DNA of 52,668 bases from positions 1-52,668 of the forward strand of contig CAJWGB010000011.1 of the NCBI GenBank assembly GCA_913031625.1. The letters run 5' to 3'. Source of the DNA: an uncultured Planctomycetaceae bacterium (GTDB lineage: Bacteria; Planctomycetota; Planctomycetia; Planctomycetales; Planctomycetaceae). Of this stretch, positions 8,282 to 16,761 are shown one piece after another. Positions within the stretch are counted from its first letter, which is position 1. Each line of letters starts with the position of its first letter. The notes beneath the pieces were generated by a model. The model worked only from the letters and a program-made list of their open reading frames with translations, was not told the DNA's origin and did no database searches. A program made the translations under genes and the position numbers.

Positions 8282-11263
8282 ATGGCCAGCGTAAGCATGG
8301 GTGATACGGAGATCAAGAAACGATACGCCAGTTGGCTCGCAGCGCTCTGCGCTGCGCTTTCGTTGACTGCGTCTCCCCTCCCGGCAGATGACAGCCCGCC
8401 GCCACGCCCGGAATACAACCTGGACATTGACCTTTGGCCCGGTGCCAGCCGAGCCGACGTCACTCAACGTGTCACCTGGACCAACCCCGGGACGGCTCCC
8501 ACGTCGGAACTCGTCTTCCAGGTCGTCCCCAACAATAAACTCAGCCCGGAGATGATTGCGTCCGGAGAACGCACGATTGAATCGCTGCGACTGAAACCGG
8601 AGCAATGCATCGACTACGAAGGTCGCCGATTCCGACTGCATGGTCTCCAACTGGACACCCAGACCGATCAGGAGACTGTCACGGTTCTGACCGGCCCAAG
8701 CAGGCTGCGAGCATATTGGTCACGCCAGCATGACACGCATCTCCACGTAAAACTGCCAGCTCCGGTCGCTCCAGGTGAGACAGTCAGCGTGCATCTGCGA
8801 TATTCGGTTTACCTTCCTCAGGTCATGGGCCGCCTCGGACAGTACAAGGGCGTCACGAATCTCCTCAACTGGCATCCAGTTCTTGCGGTTTACCGGGACG
8901 ACTCATGGCGCCCCGTCCCGTATGTGCCCTGGCACCAGCCATGGCACAATGAAGCAGCCGACTATGAGGTACGTCTGAGAACCCCGGCGGGCTTCAGTAC
9001 CGTCACCGGTGGCCACGTAACCGCTCGCCGCCAGTTGAATGACGGTCGCCTCGAAAGTGACATCAGGGGAACAGGCCAGCGTGATTTCACAATCATTACC
9101 AGCCAGCGGTTTCGCGAACTAAAGGGCATGGCGGGCGAGACCCCCGTAAGAATTCAGTTCCTGCCGGAGCACGAGTCTCACGCGCGTGTCGCACTCAAGG
9201 CAGCGATTGACTCCATCAAGCTGTACACACAGTGGTTTGGACCTTACCCCTATCAGGAATTCGAACTGTCCGAATCATTCTTCGGCTGGAACGGAAACGA
9301 ATCCTCGGGCGTTGTCATGATTGACTCCCGCATCTTCGCCCTACCCGACTACGCAGCCCGTTATGTCGAGCACCTTGTCAGCCACGAAGTCTGCCACCAG
9401 TGGTGGTACTCCGCGGTTGGCACAGATGGATTCCATGAGCCGTGGATGGACGAGGGACTCGTAACGTGGTTCACTCGCGTGCGAATGGAAGACCGATACG
9501 GTGCGAACCCGGAGCTCCTTGATCTACCCGGTTACGGTATCTTCCAGTTCCCGAACGTTGACTACTACAGCCTCGTCCACAGCGGATATTCCACGCTGCA
9601 GGCTCGGGGAGGATCCGGTAAGGTCCTGCAAAACCTGAACGAGATCGGTAATCTCCACAAGCTGTTCTTTCTGGTCTATGACCGAGGAGCTCGGGTCACA
9701 GGAATGATCCAGCAGAGAATGGGACGTGAGAACTTCTTTAAGTTCATGCGACACGTTTACCAGAAGTACAAGTTCCGTATATTAACTGCGGAAGCATTCT
9801 TCACTGAACTACAGGACTACACCGGCGAGGACTGGGCACCGTTTATTGAACAGTGGCTGTTGGGAGACGGCAGTACTGACTGGTCCGTGGAAGACGTCAA
9901 TGTGGATCTGACGGTCAGTGGCTATCGCACGGAAGCTCGCATTCGCCAGAACGAACAGATCACTGAGTCCGTCGAAGTTGGATTCACTTTTGCGGACGGT
10001 TCGCGCCGGATGACCATGGTCTCCGACCTGCAGAACACAGACGGCAATGCCGTCATCCGAAAGACATCTGACAACGACTGGCTCGTAACGGTTGTCTCAT
10101 CATCGGAACCGACTCAGGTGACCGTCGACCCCCGTGCGATCCTGGTAGACTCAAAACCGGCGAATAATTCGTGGGCGACGGAAACCACGGTCCGTGTCTC
10201 ACCCGTTTACACGCCAGCGGATGAGTCAGACCTGTTGACTCCGTGGGAACAGCCGGGCATCGTTGGTGGTTTTGGAGTCGATGGCGAAGGTCGGATTGGC
10301 TTTCGGGCAACCGTACTTTCCGGGGCGCGTTACCGAATCTCTCCCTTTCTGTCGTACACGTCTGCCACTTCCGGTCGCAACGCGGACTACCTTTCCGCTG
10401 GTATCGAGGGAACGGTCTTCAATTTCCCGTCTCCAAACTGGCAGCTCAGAGCAACCTACGAAGCAGCGCTCCTGTCCACTGTCGCCAATGATCCAGGACA
10501 GCAGGCAAAGTTTGCCCTGCGACGAGTCCTCAGCTACACCACCAGTGTGATTTACCCGGACCTGAGCTACATCGATTTCTACACCCGTTTCGGTGACAAC
10601 TTATTTCCGGATAACGATGGCAATGTCCCGGCACCCGGAGTCCAGAGTTACGGTGACGTACGGGCCTTCGGAATCGACTACCACCTTGACACCCAAATGC
10701 CCTACTGGGACCCGGACCGAGGTCTTCGCGTTGACGCCAATTATGAACACGGTTTTCACGCCAATGGCGGCAATGCAACCTACAACAGAGTCAGTGGTCA
10801 GTTAGGCGTTGTACAGCGACTCTCTGACATGCCAGGGTGGCTCTCCGAGACAAAGCTGGCAGCTCGTCTGAGTGGCGGCTATGGCTGGTCAGAAAACGGG
10901 GAACATTTCCGGTTTGGAGGTCCAGGGCGATTCCGAGGACGGAACGCTCTGGCAACAGAAGGCAACGCATTCTGGCTGTCGTCGCTGGAGTGGCGTTTCC
11001 CGATGAGCGGCGACATCGACTTCGAGGTACTCGACAACACAGCCGCCTTCAGTCGACTGGACGGAGCACTGTTTTATGACGTGGGCCGGTCCTACCTGAT
11101 GAACAGTCCGCAGGGACAGACGGACCATGCCATCGGAGCAGGCGTCTACTGGCAGATTCCTCTGCTGAGCTTCGTCGACAACCTGACTATCCGGACAGAG
11201 TACGGCTACTCCATGACGAACGACACCGGCGTGTTCTGGTTCGGCCTCTACCGCGCGTTTTAG
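8282..11263 (+). CDS. Exported M1-type metallopeptidase fused to Omp85-like beta-barrel
   Basis: 993 residues with an N-terminal signal sequence ('LAALCAALSLTASPLPA'); the ATG at 8297 is an alternative start. Residues about 40-560 form an M1 (gluzincin) peptidase. It has the zinc site HEVCH at 368-372 and the third ligand E391 exactly 18 residues later, a preceding 'GWNGNESSG' segment at the place of GAMEN, and 'VYDRGARVTGMI' at the place of the catalytic Tyr region. From about 650 to the end the sequence turns into alternating beta-strands. These carry 'FRGRNAL' (like the Omp85 VRGY motif), 'LEWRFPM', 'GALFYDVG' (like the Omp85 FxDxG strand) and a terminal Phe ('FGLYRAF'), as expected for an outer-membrane barrel. 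The inferred architecture is a periplasmic or surface aminopeptidase-like domain tethered to a barrel. Confidence 0.93.
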   Translation: MASVSMGDTEIKKRYASWLAALCAALSLTASPLPADDSPPPRPEYNLDIDLWPGASRADVTQRVTWTNPGTAPTSELVFQVVPNNKLSPEMIASGERTIESLRLKPEQCIDYEGRRFRLHGLQLDTQTDQETVTVLTGPSRLRAYWSRQHDTHLHVKLPAPVAPGETVSVHLRYSVYLPQVMGRLGQYKGVTNLLNWHPVLAVYRDDSWRPVPYVPWHQPWHNEAADYEVRLRTPAGFSTVTGGHVTARRQLNDGRLESDIRGTGQRDFTIITSQRFRELKGMAGETPVRIQFLPEHESHARVALKAAIDSIKLYTQWFGPYPYQEFELSESFFGWNGNESSGVVMIDSRIFALPDYAARYVEHLVSHEVCHQWWYSAVGTDGFHEPWMDEGLVTWFTRVRMEDRYGANPELLDLPGYGIFQFPNVDYYSLVHSGYSTLQARGGSGKVLQNLNEIGNLHKLFFLVYDRGARVTGMIQQRMGRENFFKFMRHVYQKYKFRILTAEAFFTELQDYTGEDWAPFIEQWLLGDGSTDWSVEDVNVDLTVSGYRTEARIRQNEQITESVEVGFTFADGSRRMTMVSDLQNTDGNAVIRKTSDNDWLVTVVSSSEPTQVTVDPRAILVDSKPANNSWATETTVRVSPVYTPADESDLLTPWEQPGIVGGFGVDGEGRIGFRATVLSGARYRISPFLSYTSATSGRNADYLSAGIEGTVFNFPSPNWQLRATYEAALLSTVANDPGQQAKFALRRVLSYTTSVIYPDLSYIDFYTRFGDNLFPDNDGNVPAPGVQSYGDVRAFGIDYHLDTQMPYWDPDRGLRVDANYEHGFHANGGNATYNRVSGQLGVVQRLSDMPGWLSETKLAARLSGGYGWSENGEHFRFGGPGRFRGRNALATEGNAFWLSSLEWRFPMSGDIDFEVLDNTAAFSRLDGALFYDVGRSYLMNSPQGQTDHAIGAGVYWQIPLLSFVDNLTIRTEYGYSMTNDTGVFWFGLYRAF

Positions 11264-11319
11264 ACAGGCCATGAACAGTTCCAACCTGTCGACGGGCGCT
11301 GCGAGCGAGGAAATCACTC

Positions 11320-12570
11320 CTAAGCATGCACCGGATGCCGGCCGGCGCGTTCGTACAACGCCTGCCACTCTTCGGAACCGTCATCTTCAACCCGAGTGAG
11401 ATTAACGCCTTCCATGAACGCCGGAAGGTCCCCCGCCTGAAACGTGTCCCACATCTGCTGAGCATGCGTAAACCAACTCGTGGCACCGGACGGCCAGTCC
11501 AACCGCAATAACAGGCCTGGGAAGGGGTACGGCTTCGCCATCGGATCAACTCGGTACTCTTCCACAACATCCCAGTCAACGGTAACTCCGATGCCCGGTG
11601 AATCCGGTACGTCCGCCATACCGTTACAGACAACAAACGGCTCAACCACAAACTGCTCCGGGTACATATGGTTGCAGTGAATTGCGGGCCAGCGAGCATG
11701 CGACATGGCCGCCTGAAGATGAAGGCAATAGGTGGCCGCCAGATTCGTCCCCACCCACTGCAGCCAGAATGGCTTATTGAATTCAGCACAGGTTCGGGCG
11801 CGACTGAGGGCATTTGAAACTCCGCCCTCCATCACAAAACCATCACAGATATCCCGTCTGATCTGGGTCTCAAAGGCCGGACGGTCGACATGGTGGGCCA
11901 TCGCTATGGTGAACTGATCTCGCAGTGCCCGGTTGCCTTCGACATCTTCCTGGGCAATCGGGCTCTCCCAGATCGTAACCTTGGGAAACTGCTCCAGCAT
12001 GCTTCCAATCGGGCGGGCCACCGCAGGGTCCAGCCCGAAGTCATTGAAGTCCATATCCAGACGAAAGTGATCGGGAACCGCTGCCGACAGACGCGTGACC
12101 TGATCCTTCAGATCAAACCACGGTCGCGCCTTTGTCTTGAAGGTGGTGTATCCACTGGCTGCTGCCTCGTGGCATTCCAGAATCCAGTCTTCCACAGGCA
12201 TATCAATTGCCCACCAGCCAATGTTGGCGCGACTACGAACTTTCTCGCCCAGCAACGACCAGACAGGAGCTTCCAGTGATTTCCCAACGGCATCAAACAA
12301 TGCCATTTGCAGGCCGGCACCGAGCGAGTCGTCCCACATCACGGAAGCCGGATGACGACCGAACACTCGGCCGACTGCTTCATCAGTCACCTCGCCCCAC
12401 GTGTAGTAAGGCATCGTCTCACCAACACCGATGACTCCGTTACTCAACGTTACTTTGCAGAGCTCAAACAGAGACCAGTGCGGAATCTCGCGCACCATAT
12501 TGCGGAATGGAACTTCCTTTAGTGGAAGATCCAGCCAGATACGCTCGACAGTCTCAACCGACAATGACAT
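11320..12570 (-). CDS. Mandelate racemase/muconate lactonizing enzyme family (enolase superfamily)
   Basis: 416 residues from the ATG at 12570, preceded by AGGA; the frame extends further upstream but that part looks non-coding. N-terminal capping domain ('VERIWLDLPLKEVP'), then a barrel with the K-x-K pair at 145-147 ('TTFKTKARP'). Next come 'RLDMDFNDFG', carrying the first metal ligand, and 'TIWESPIAQED', carrying the second. The later 'DGFVMEGGVSNALS' matches the GG-turn region of the family. Such enzymes abstract the alpha-proton of a carboxylate using Mg2+; many are sugar-acid dehydratases or racemases. The substrate cannot be told from sequence. Convergent with the M1-Omp85 gene (56-base gap). 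Confidence 0.88.
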   Translation of the reverse strand: MSLSVETVERIWLDLPLKEVPFRNMVREIPHWSLFELCKVTLSNGVIGVGETMPYYTWGEVTDEAVGRVFGRHPASVMWDDSLGAGLQMALFDAVGKSLEAPVWSLLGEKVRSRANIGWWAIDMPVEDWILECHEAAASGYTTFKTKARPWFDLKDQVTRLSAAVPDHFRLDMDFNDFGLDPAVARPIGSMLEQFPKVTIWESPIAQEDVEGNRALRDQFTIAMAHHVDRPAFETQIRRDICDGFVMEGGVSNALSRARTCAEFNKPFWLQWVGTNLAATYCLHLQAAMSHARWPAIHCNHMYPEQFVVEPFVVCNGMADVPDSPGIGVTVDWDVVEEYRVDPMAKPYPFPGLLLRLDWPSGATSWFTHAQQMWDTFQAGDLPAFMEGVNLTRVEDDGSEEWQALYERAGRHPVHA

Positions 12571-12723
12571 AAGTAGATCCTGTGGTTGCATTGGAATAAA
12601 CAGGCCAACATTGTCCTGAACGACCATCATTCCGCAACCAGCACACAATTGCAGTGATGCCATCCTGCCATCACAATGGGAATCTCGAATCGCTGAATAC
12701 ACCTGTTGCTGACGCCTCCTGCC

Positions 12724-13353
12724 ATGACCGAAGACATTGATCCATACCGCGACCTGCTCGGCATTGAAACTGACGAGCGGCCACCGAGTCACTATGCACT
12801 GCTGGACCTGGAGGACTTTGAGTCGGACTCGTCGGAAATTGAAAAGGGAGCAGGGCGTCGCATGGCGGCCCTTCAGGAAATGGCCCACAGTGACGATCTG
12901 GACGCATCACAGAAACTTCTCAATGAAGTCTCCGCGGCCAGGCGGTGTCTGCTGGATGTCACAAAAAAGATTGAATACGACGAGAAACTGCGGGCACGGC
13001 GCAAACGATCTACGGCCAGCCAGAAGAAGAATCCGTGGATCACAATCGGCCCCATCGCTGCCATTGTTGTGGTGCTGCTGATTGTCCTGTTGCTCAAACA
13101 GGGAGGATCTGCCAAACCAGAAGGTAACCTGATCATCAAATGGCCAACCGATCAGCGTGAGGGGGCAGCTGTTTTCATCGACGGTGAACCCGCCGAGATT
13201 ACAGACGACGAACTCCTGGGATTTGAGATTCCCGAGGGACGGCACCGAGTGACTTTTAAACGGACCGGCTACCGCGACAATACGATTGAGCGGATCTTCA
13301 AGGGCAACCAGATCAATGCCACTCTTAAGTGGACGCCTGATCCAGACGAGTAG
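12724..13353 (+). CDS. J-like domain, membrane span and PEGA-like domain protein
   Basis: 209 residues from the ATG at 12724. Residues 1-90 hold the planctomycete J-like module 'YRDLLGI...PPSHYALLDLEDFESD', ending with 'ARRCLLDVTKKIEYDEKL'. This has the spacing of a DnaJ domain but no HPD tripeptide. A basic linker leads to one membrane segment (105-124). The C-terminal part ('GAAVFIDGEPAEITDDEL' to 'FKRTGYRDNTIERIF') resembles a PEGA domain, a small beta domain found in surface-linked proteins. The likely topology is a cytoplasmic J-like head with an extracytoplasmic PEGA tail. Function unknown. It is divergent from the enolase-superfamily gene. Confidence 0.88.
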   Translation: MTEDIDPYRDLLGIETDERPPSHYALLDLEDFESDSSEIEKGAGRRMAALQEMAHSDDLDASQKLLNEVSAARRCLLDVTKKIEYDEKLRARRKRSTASQKKNPWITIGPIAAIVVVLLIVLLLKQGGSAKPEGNLIIKWPTDQREGAAVFIDGEPAEITDDELLGFEIPEGRHRVTFKRTGYRDNTIERIFKGNQINATLKWTPDPDE

Positions 13354-13399
13354 GCGACACCGCAAGACGGAACCGACTGACCTGCCGCCGGTGGTCTGG

Positions 13400-13438
13400 C
13401 ACGACAATTGCTGAATTGAATTCAGGCCGAGTGTCGTG
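13400..13438. other. Nested perfect hairpin downstream of the J-like gene
   Basis: An outer stem CACGACA/TGTCGTG encloses an inner near-perfect palindrome CTGAATT-G-AATTCAG. There is no T-run after it in either direction, so it is not a classical intrinsic terminator. It lies 47 bases after the J-like gene stop and about 200 bases before the next start, where it could stabilise an mRNA end or bind a dimeric protein. Confidence 0.55.
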
Positions 13439-13634
13439 TCAGAAACCCTGAAGGCAGAACCGCCTTTCAGCGTCAGCAAAGGATCGAAAAACCAGCTGTT
13501 TTTGGCTCTCACCGGCTCAAATCCGTCTGTCTCACTCTGTGACATCTACCCGCTGGTTGCTCAATGTGATACACATTGACGTCAGTCTGATGGCAGAATG
13601 GACGCCATCAACTTCTGAAGGAGGAAGAGGATCA

Positions 13635-16163
13635 ATGAGTCTCCCCAATCGCTTCCACTGGCAATTTGCTCTGATGGGCCTGATGGCTGTTTCCGTTGCT
13701 CAGGACCCACCACCACCTGTTCCTACAGCAGACATTCTGCCTCCGGGGACTGTGATCCAGCCGCCCGTGGAACAGGGAATCACTGTCGAACCCGGCATTG
13801 TAGACGACTCGGAAGAGGCTCAGACCCTGCTCACCGGTCCGCTGCATGAAGCGTTTGCTCAGCCGGTGGAGATGGACCCGCTGGAATACCCAGTGATTCC
13901 ATTTCAGCCTCCCGCCCCCATCGATGAAGCCCCACCGGAAACTCGCCCGGAAGGGTCCAATGTCGTCTGGATTCCAGGCTACTGGGCATTCGATCCGGAT
14001 GAAGAAGATTACATCTGGATTTCCGGAGTCTGGCGGGACGTGCCTCCCGGACGCCGCTGGGAGTCTGGTTACTGGGCCGATGTCGAGGGCGGCTTCGTCT
14101 GGATTCCGGGTGAGTGGCTGACGGTCACAGCGGAGTCACTTGAGTACCTTCCTCAACCACCTGCAAGCCTTGAGCGTGGTCCATCATCGCCAGCACCCGG
14201 CGACAATTACTTCTGGGTTCAGGGCTGCTGGATTTATCAGGATGCAAACTATATCTGGCGACCGGGATTCTGGTCTCAGCACCAGCCAAACTGGGTCTGG
14301 GTCCCTCAGCATTACAACTGGACACCAGCCGGTTACATCTACACGAATGGTTATTGGGATTACGAGCTCGCGCGACGCGGGGTCCTGTATGCTCCGTATC
14401 GTTTCCGCCGTCGGCCGATTGGCCGGTATCGCCCTGGCGTCGTCATTGATGTGGGCCGCATCACACTGCACCTGTTTGTTCACAGACGCGCCCGACGTTA
14501 TGTCTTTGGTAACTATTACGGTCGAAATCGATACCTGCCGTGGCACACAGTGAATGCACGAAGAACGGGCTTTTCACCGCTGTATTCTTACTACTCCCGA
14601 AAATACGGCCGCGACTATGGCACACGCCTCGCCGGCTGGAACAGTTGGTTCGTTCGCAACACGCCCGTACGCCCACCAATCAGCCTCGCTGCACAGAGAC
14701 GCCTGCTGAATCGTCAGCACCGGGAGAATGTGTCATCTGCGATCCGTCTTGGTCGACAGCTGAGTGACATTCGTTCCGGTTCTACACTGTTCGGCAGAAA
14801 ACTTGTGACCGTCAGCACACGGCAGCAGGACACATTCCTGCGGGATGCCGAACGCAGGATCTCTGCGCTCGGACGCCAGCAGGCTGCCCAGGCCAGAAGG
14901 AGCACCCAGACCATCGGCAGCCTGAAACGGATCGACACTGCGATTCGCCGAGTCGACGGTCTGATTGGAAAGCAGGCCGGACAGCTCAGGTCACAGACTC
15001 CCGGTGCAGCCGCACGAAGTCAGAGGCAACTGGGTTCCGCTATTGAAAAAGTCGAGTCACTGATCAATCAGGGCAGTGCCGTGCGCACGCCGGGGCAGCA
15101 GAGACAGGTGGAGTCTGCGATCCGACGAGCAGACGACCTTGCCGCTGCGCTGCGTCCTGGCACGACACCCGAAAGCCTCGCAAAACAGCGTGCTGATCAG
15201 CGTCGACTGGATTCCGCCGTCAACCGAGTCCAGGGACTCGTCAATTCAAAGTCGGCCCCCACCACCGCCAAACAACGCATCGAGCAGAAACGAGTTGAGT
15301 CGGCAGTTAACCGTGCCCAGTCCGCAGTGAATAGCGTTCGACCAGGTGCCGGCCGTGCTCAGCAACGAGCCGATCAGCGTCGCGTTGAATCTGCCATCAG
15401 TCGTGTGCAGTCACTCGTTGGTGGCCAGCGTCCTGACGGAGCACCTGCCCAGACTGCTAAAGAAAAGGCGGCCGCCCGACAGTTGGAATCAGCCGCACGG
15501 CGAGTCGAGTCAATTGCTAACTCTCAGCGCGTGTCGTCACGACCGGTGACCGCCGCGAAACAGAAAGCGGAACAGAGGAAAGTCGAGTCGGCGATCAAGC
15601 GAGTGGATTCACTCATCGGGAAGCAGCCGACACCAGCCGGACCCGGCGGCACAGCGCGACAGCGTGCTGCTGAACGAAAGATACAGTCCGCGTCCAGAAG
15701 TGTTCAGTCACTAATCAGTTCCCAAAAGTCGGGAACCCGCGTGACTCCGGCAAAGCAGGCAGCACAGACTCGGAAACTGCAGTCCGCGGCAAAACGAGTT
15801 GAGTCTGCTGTTTCACGGTCGGCGCCGAAGACGACTCCTAAACCCTCAGCCGCTCGAACGACTCCTAAAGCCAGTTCAAGTGCTCTCAAGCGACTTCAGA
15901 GCGCAGCGGATCGAGTCAAGTCAGCCGTTCGTCAGCCGCCGCGAACGTCTACGCGAACGAAGCCAGCCGCGGCCCCCAGGGCACGAGTAGCGCCGAAGGC
16001 GAGTACACGTGCGAAAGTACAGTCTGCCGCGAGCCGAATCAGCTCGATTGCAGGTCGCATCAAGTCTGCGGCCCCCAAAAAGACTCCAGTTCCGAAGACA
16101 CGCCCAACACCAGCTCGCAAGGCACCTGCTCCCAAACGCACTCCCAAATCAAAGCGCAAGTAA
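13635..16163 (+). CDS. Exported protein with YxWxPGxW repeats and a basic coiled 'VESAxxRVxSL' repeat tail
   Basis: 842 residues; the ATG at 13635 is preceded by GGAGGAAGAGG. A hydrophobic N-terminus ('FALMGLMAVSVAQ') suggests export. Residues about 100-260 carry some eight degenerate copies of an aromatic motif ('VVWIPGYW', 'YIWISGVW', 'FVWIPGEW', 'YIWRPGFW'), known in planctomycete and proteobacterial proteins as YXWXPGXW repeats. A Tyr/Arg-rich segment follows. From about 415 to 800 there are nine or more helical units of the type 'QRRVESAISRVQSLV' joined by Pro/Ala/Thr linkers. The last 60 residues are a Lys/Pro/Ala tail like that of histone H1. The tail should be strongly basic, with possible binding to anionic polymers or envelope glycans. 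No enzymatic motif is seen. Confidence 0.9.
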   Translation: MSLPNRFHWQFALMGLMAVSVAQDPPPPVPTADILPPGTVIQPPVEQGITVEPGIVDDSEEAQTLLTGPLHEAFAQPVEMDPLEYPVIPFQPPAPIDEAPPETRPEGSNVVWIPGYWAFDPDEEDYIWISGVWRDVPPGRRWESGYWADVEGGFVWIPGEWLTVTAESLEYLPQPPASLERGPSSPAPGDNYFWVQGCWIYQDANYIWRPGFWSQHQPNWVWVPQHYNWTPAGYIYTNGYWDYELARRGVLYAPYRFRRRPIGRYRPGVVIDVGRITLHLFVHRRARRYVFGNYYGRNRYLPWHTVNARRTGFSPLYSYYSRKYGRDYGTRLAGWNSWFVRNTPVRPPISLAAQRRLLNRQHRENVSSAIRLGRQLSDIRSGSTLFGRKLVTVSTRQQDTFLRDAERRISALGRQQAAQARRSTQTIGSLKRIDTAIRRVDGLIGKQAGQLRSQTPGAAARSQRQLGSAIEKVESLINQGSAVRTPGQQRQVESAIRRADDLAAALRPGTTPESLAKQRADQRRLDSAVNRVQGLVNSKSAPTTAKQRIEQKRVESAVNRAQSAVNSVRPGAGRAQQRADQRRVESAISRVQSLVGGQRPDGAPAQTAKEKAAARQLESAARRVESIANSQRVSSRPVTAAKQKAEQRKVESAIKRVDSLIGKQPTPAGPGGTARQRAAERKIQSASRSVQSLISSQKSGTRVTPAKQAAQTRKLQSAAKRVESAVSRSAPKTTPKPSAARTTPKASSSALKRLQSAADRVKSAVRQPPRTSTRTKPAAAPRARVAPKASTRAKVQSAASRISSIAGRIKSAAPKKTPVPKTRPTPARKAPAPKRTPKSKRK

Positions 16164-16227
16164 GTCAGGATTCAACCTGACAGGACCAGCGGCCATTCCC
16201 ACAGGGCTCGACAGCCTGCTGTCAGAA

Positions 16228-16285
16228 AGGTGGCACCCTCGACGCATTGCACCCTCGACGCATTCGTGTCAGGTTGCCACCTGAC
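16228..16285. repeat. 16-bp tandem duplication inside an inverted repeat, between convergent genes
   Basis: Two perfect copies of GCACCCTCGACGCATT lie at 16233-16248 and 16249-16264. They are flanked by AGGTGGCA (16228-16235) and its exact complement TGCCACCT (16275-16282). The right arm also forms a competing hairpin GTCAGGT-TGCC-ACCTGAC at 16268-16285, directly at the stop codon of the minus-strand ACT gene. It could act as a bidirectional terminator or be the remnant of a small mobile element. Confidence 0.7.
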
Positions 16286-16675
16286 CTACCTGAGGATGCT
16301 GTGACCTGAAGACCGCAGAGTCTGAATTGCAGCGCTGAGGCATTCCGCTCTGACCAGAACATAGTCAGTTTCGTACGTGGAAACGACGAACACACTGATC
16401 TGAGCTTCGGCAAGGGTCCGTGTCAGGTCAGCCATCACGCCGACCATCTCAAAGTCCAGTGGGCCTGCGACCTTAAGGCATCGCCATCCGGGTTCAGACG
16501 CAGCGTCTGCGGGTACGAGCCTGCTCGCACATACGATCGACAATTCGTCCGCTGTGCGCGTGACAGAACAGAACTCGGAGGGACATGTCGACAGACAATC
16601 AGGGATTAACGCATCGGCCGGCAGTCGACAGACGCTGTAAGTGTCCGTTAATACAGACAGAGTGAGGCTTCTCAT
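16286..16675 (-). CDS. ACT-domain protein
   Basis: 129 residues from the ATG at 16675 (a GTG two codons upstream is also possible). The C-terminal half, 'GWRCLKVAGPLDFEMVGVMA' followed by a helix and 'ISVFVVSTYETDYVLV', has the beta-alpha-beta-beta-alpha-beta pattern of the small stand-alone ACT proteins. These are tandem ACT pairs (CASTOR-type) thought to bind amino acids. A conserved 'CSVTRTADELSIVC' segment in the first half fits the same family. It probably senses or binds a small ligand; no partner enzyme is adjacent. Divergent from the exported dikinase-like gene with an 86-base gap. Confidence 0.85.
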   Translation of the reverse strand: MRSLTLSVLTDTYSVCRLPADALIPDCLSTCPSEFCSVTRTADELSIVCASRLVPADAASEPGWRCLKVAGPLDFEMVGVMADLTRTLAEAQISVFVVSTYETDYVLVRAECLSAAIQTLRSSGHSILR

Positions 16676-16761
16676 AATCACTCAATTCTTAACATTCGGC
16701 GACACCTGACGCCACCCGCTGTGTTCAATCGGACTCTCAGCTCATCCACAGGAAGCCTGCT

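Noticed and set aside
8093..8650. 185-codon minus-strand frame
   Set aside because: Covers the divergent promoter region and the start of the M1-Omp85 gene; no coding character.
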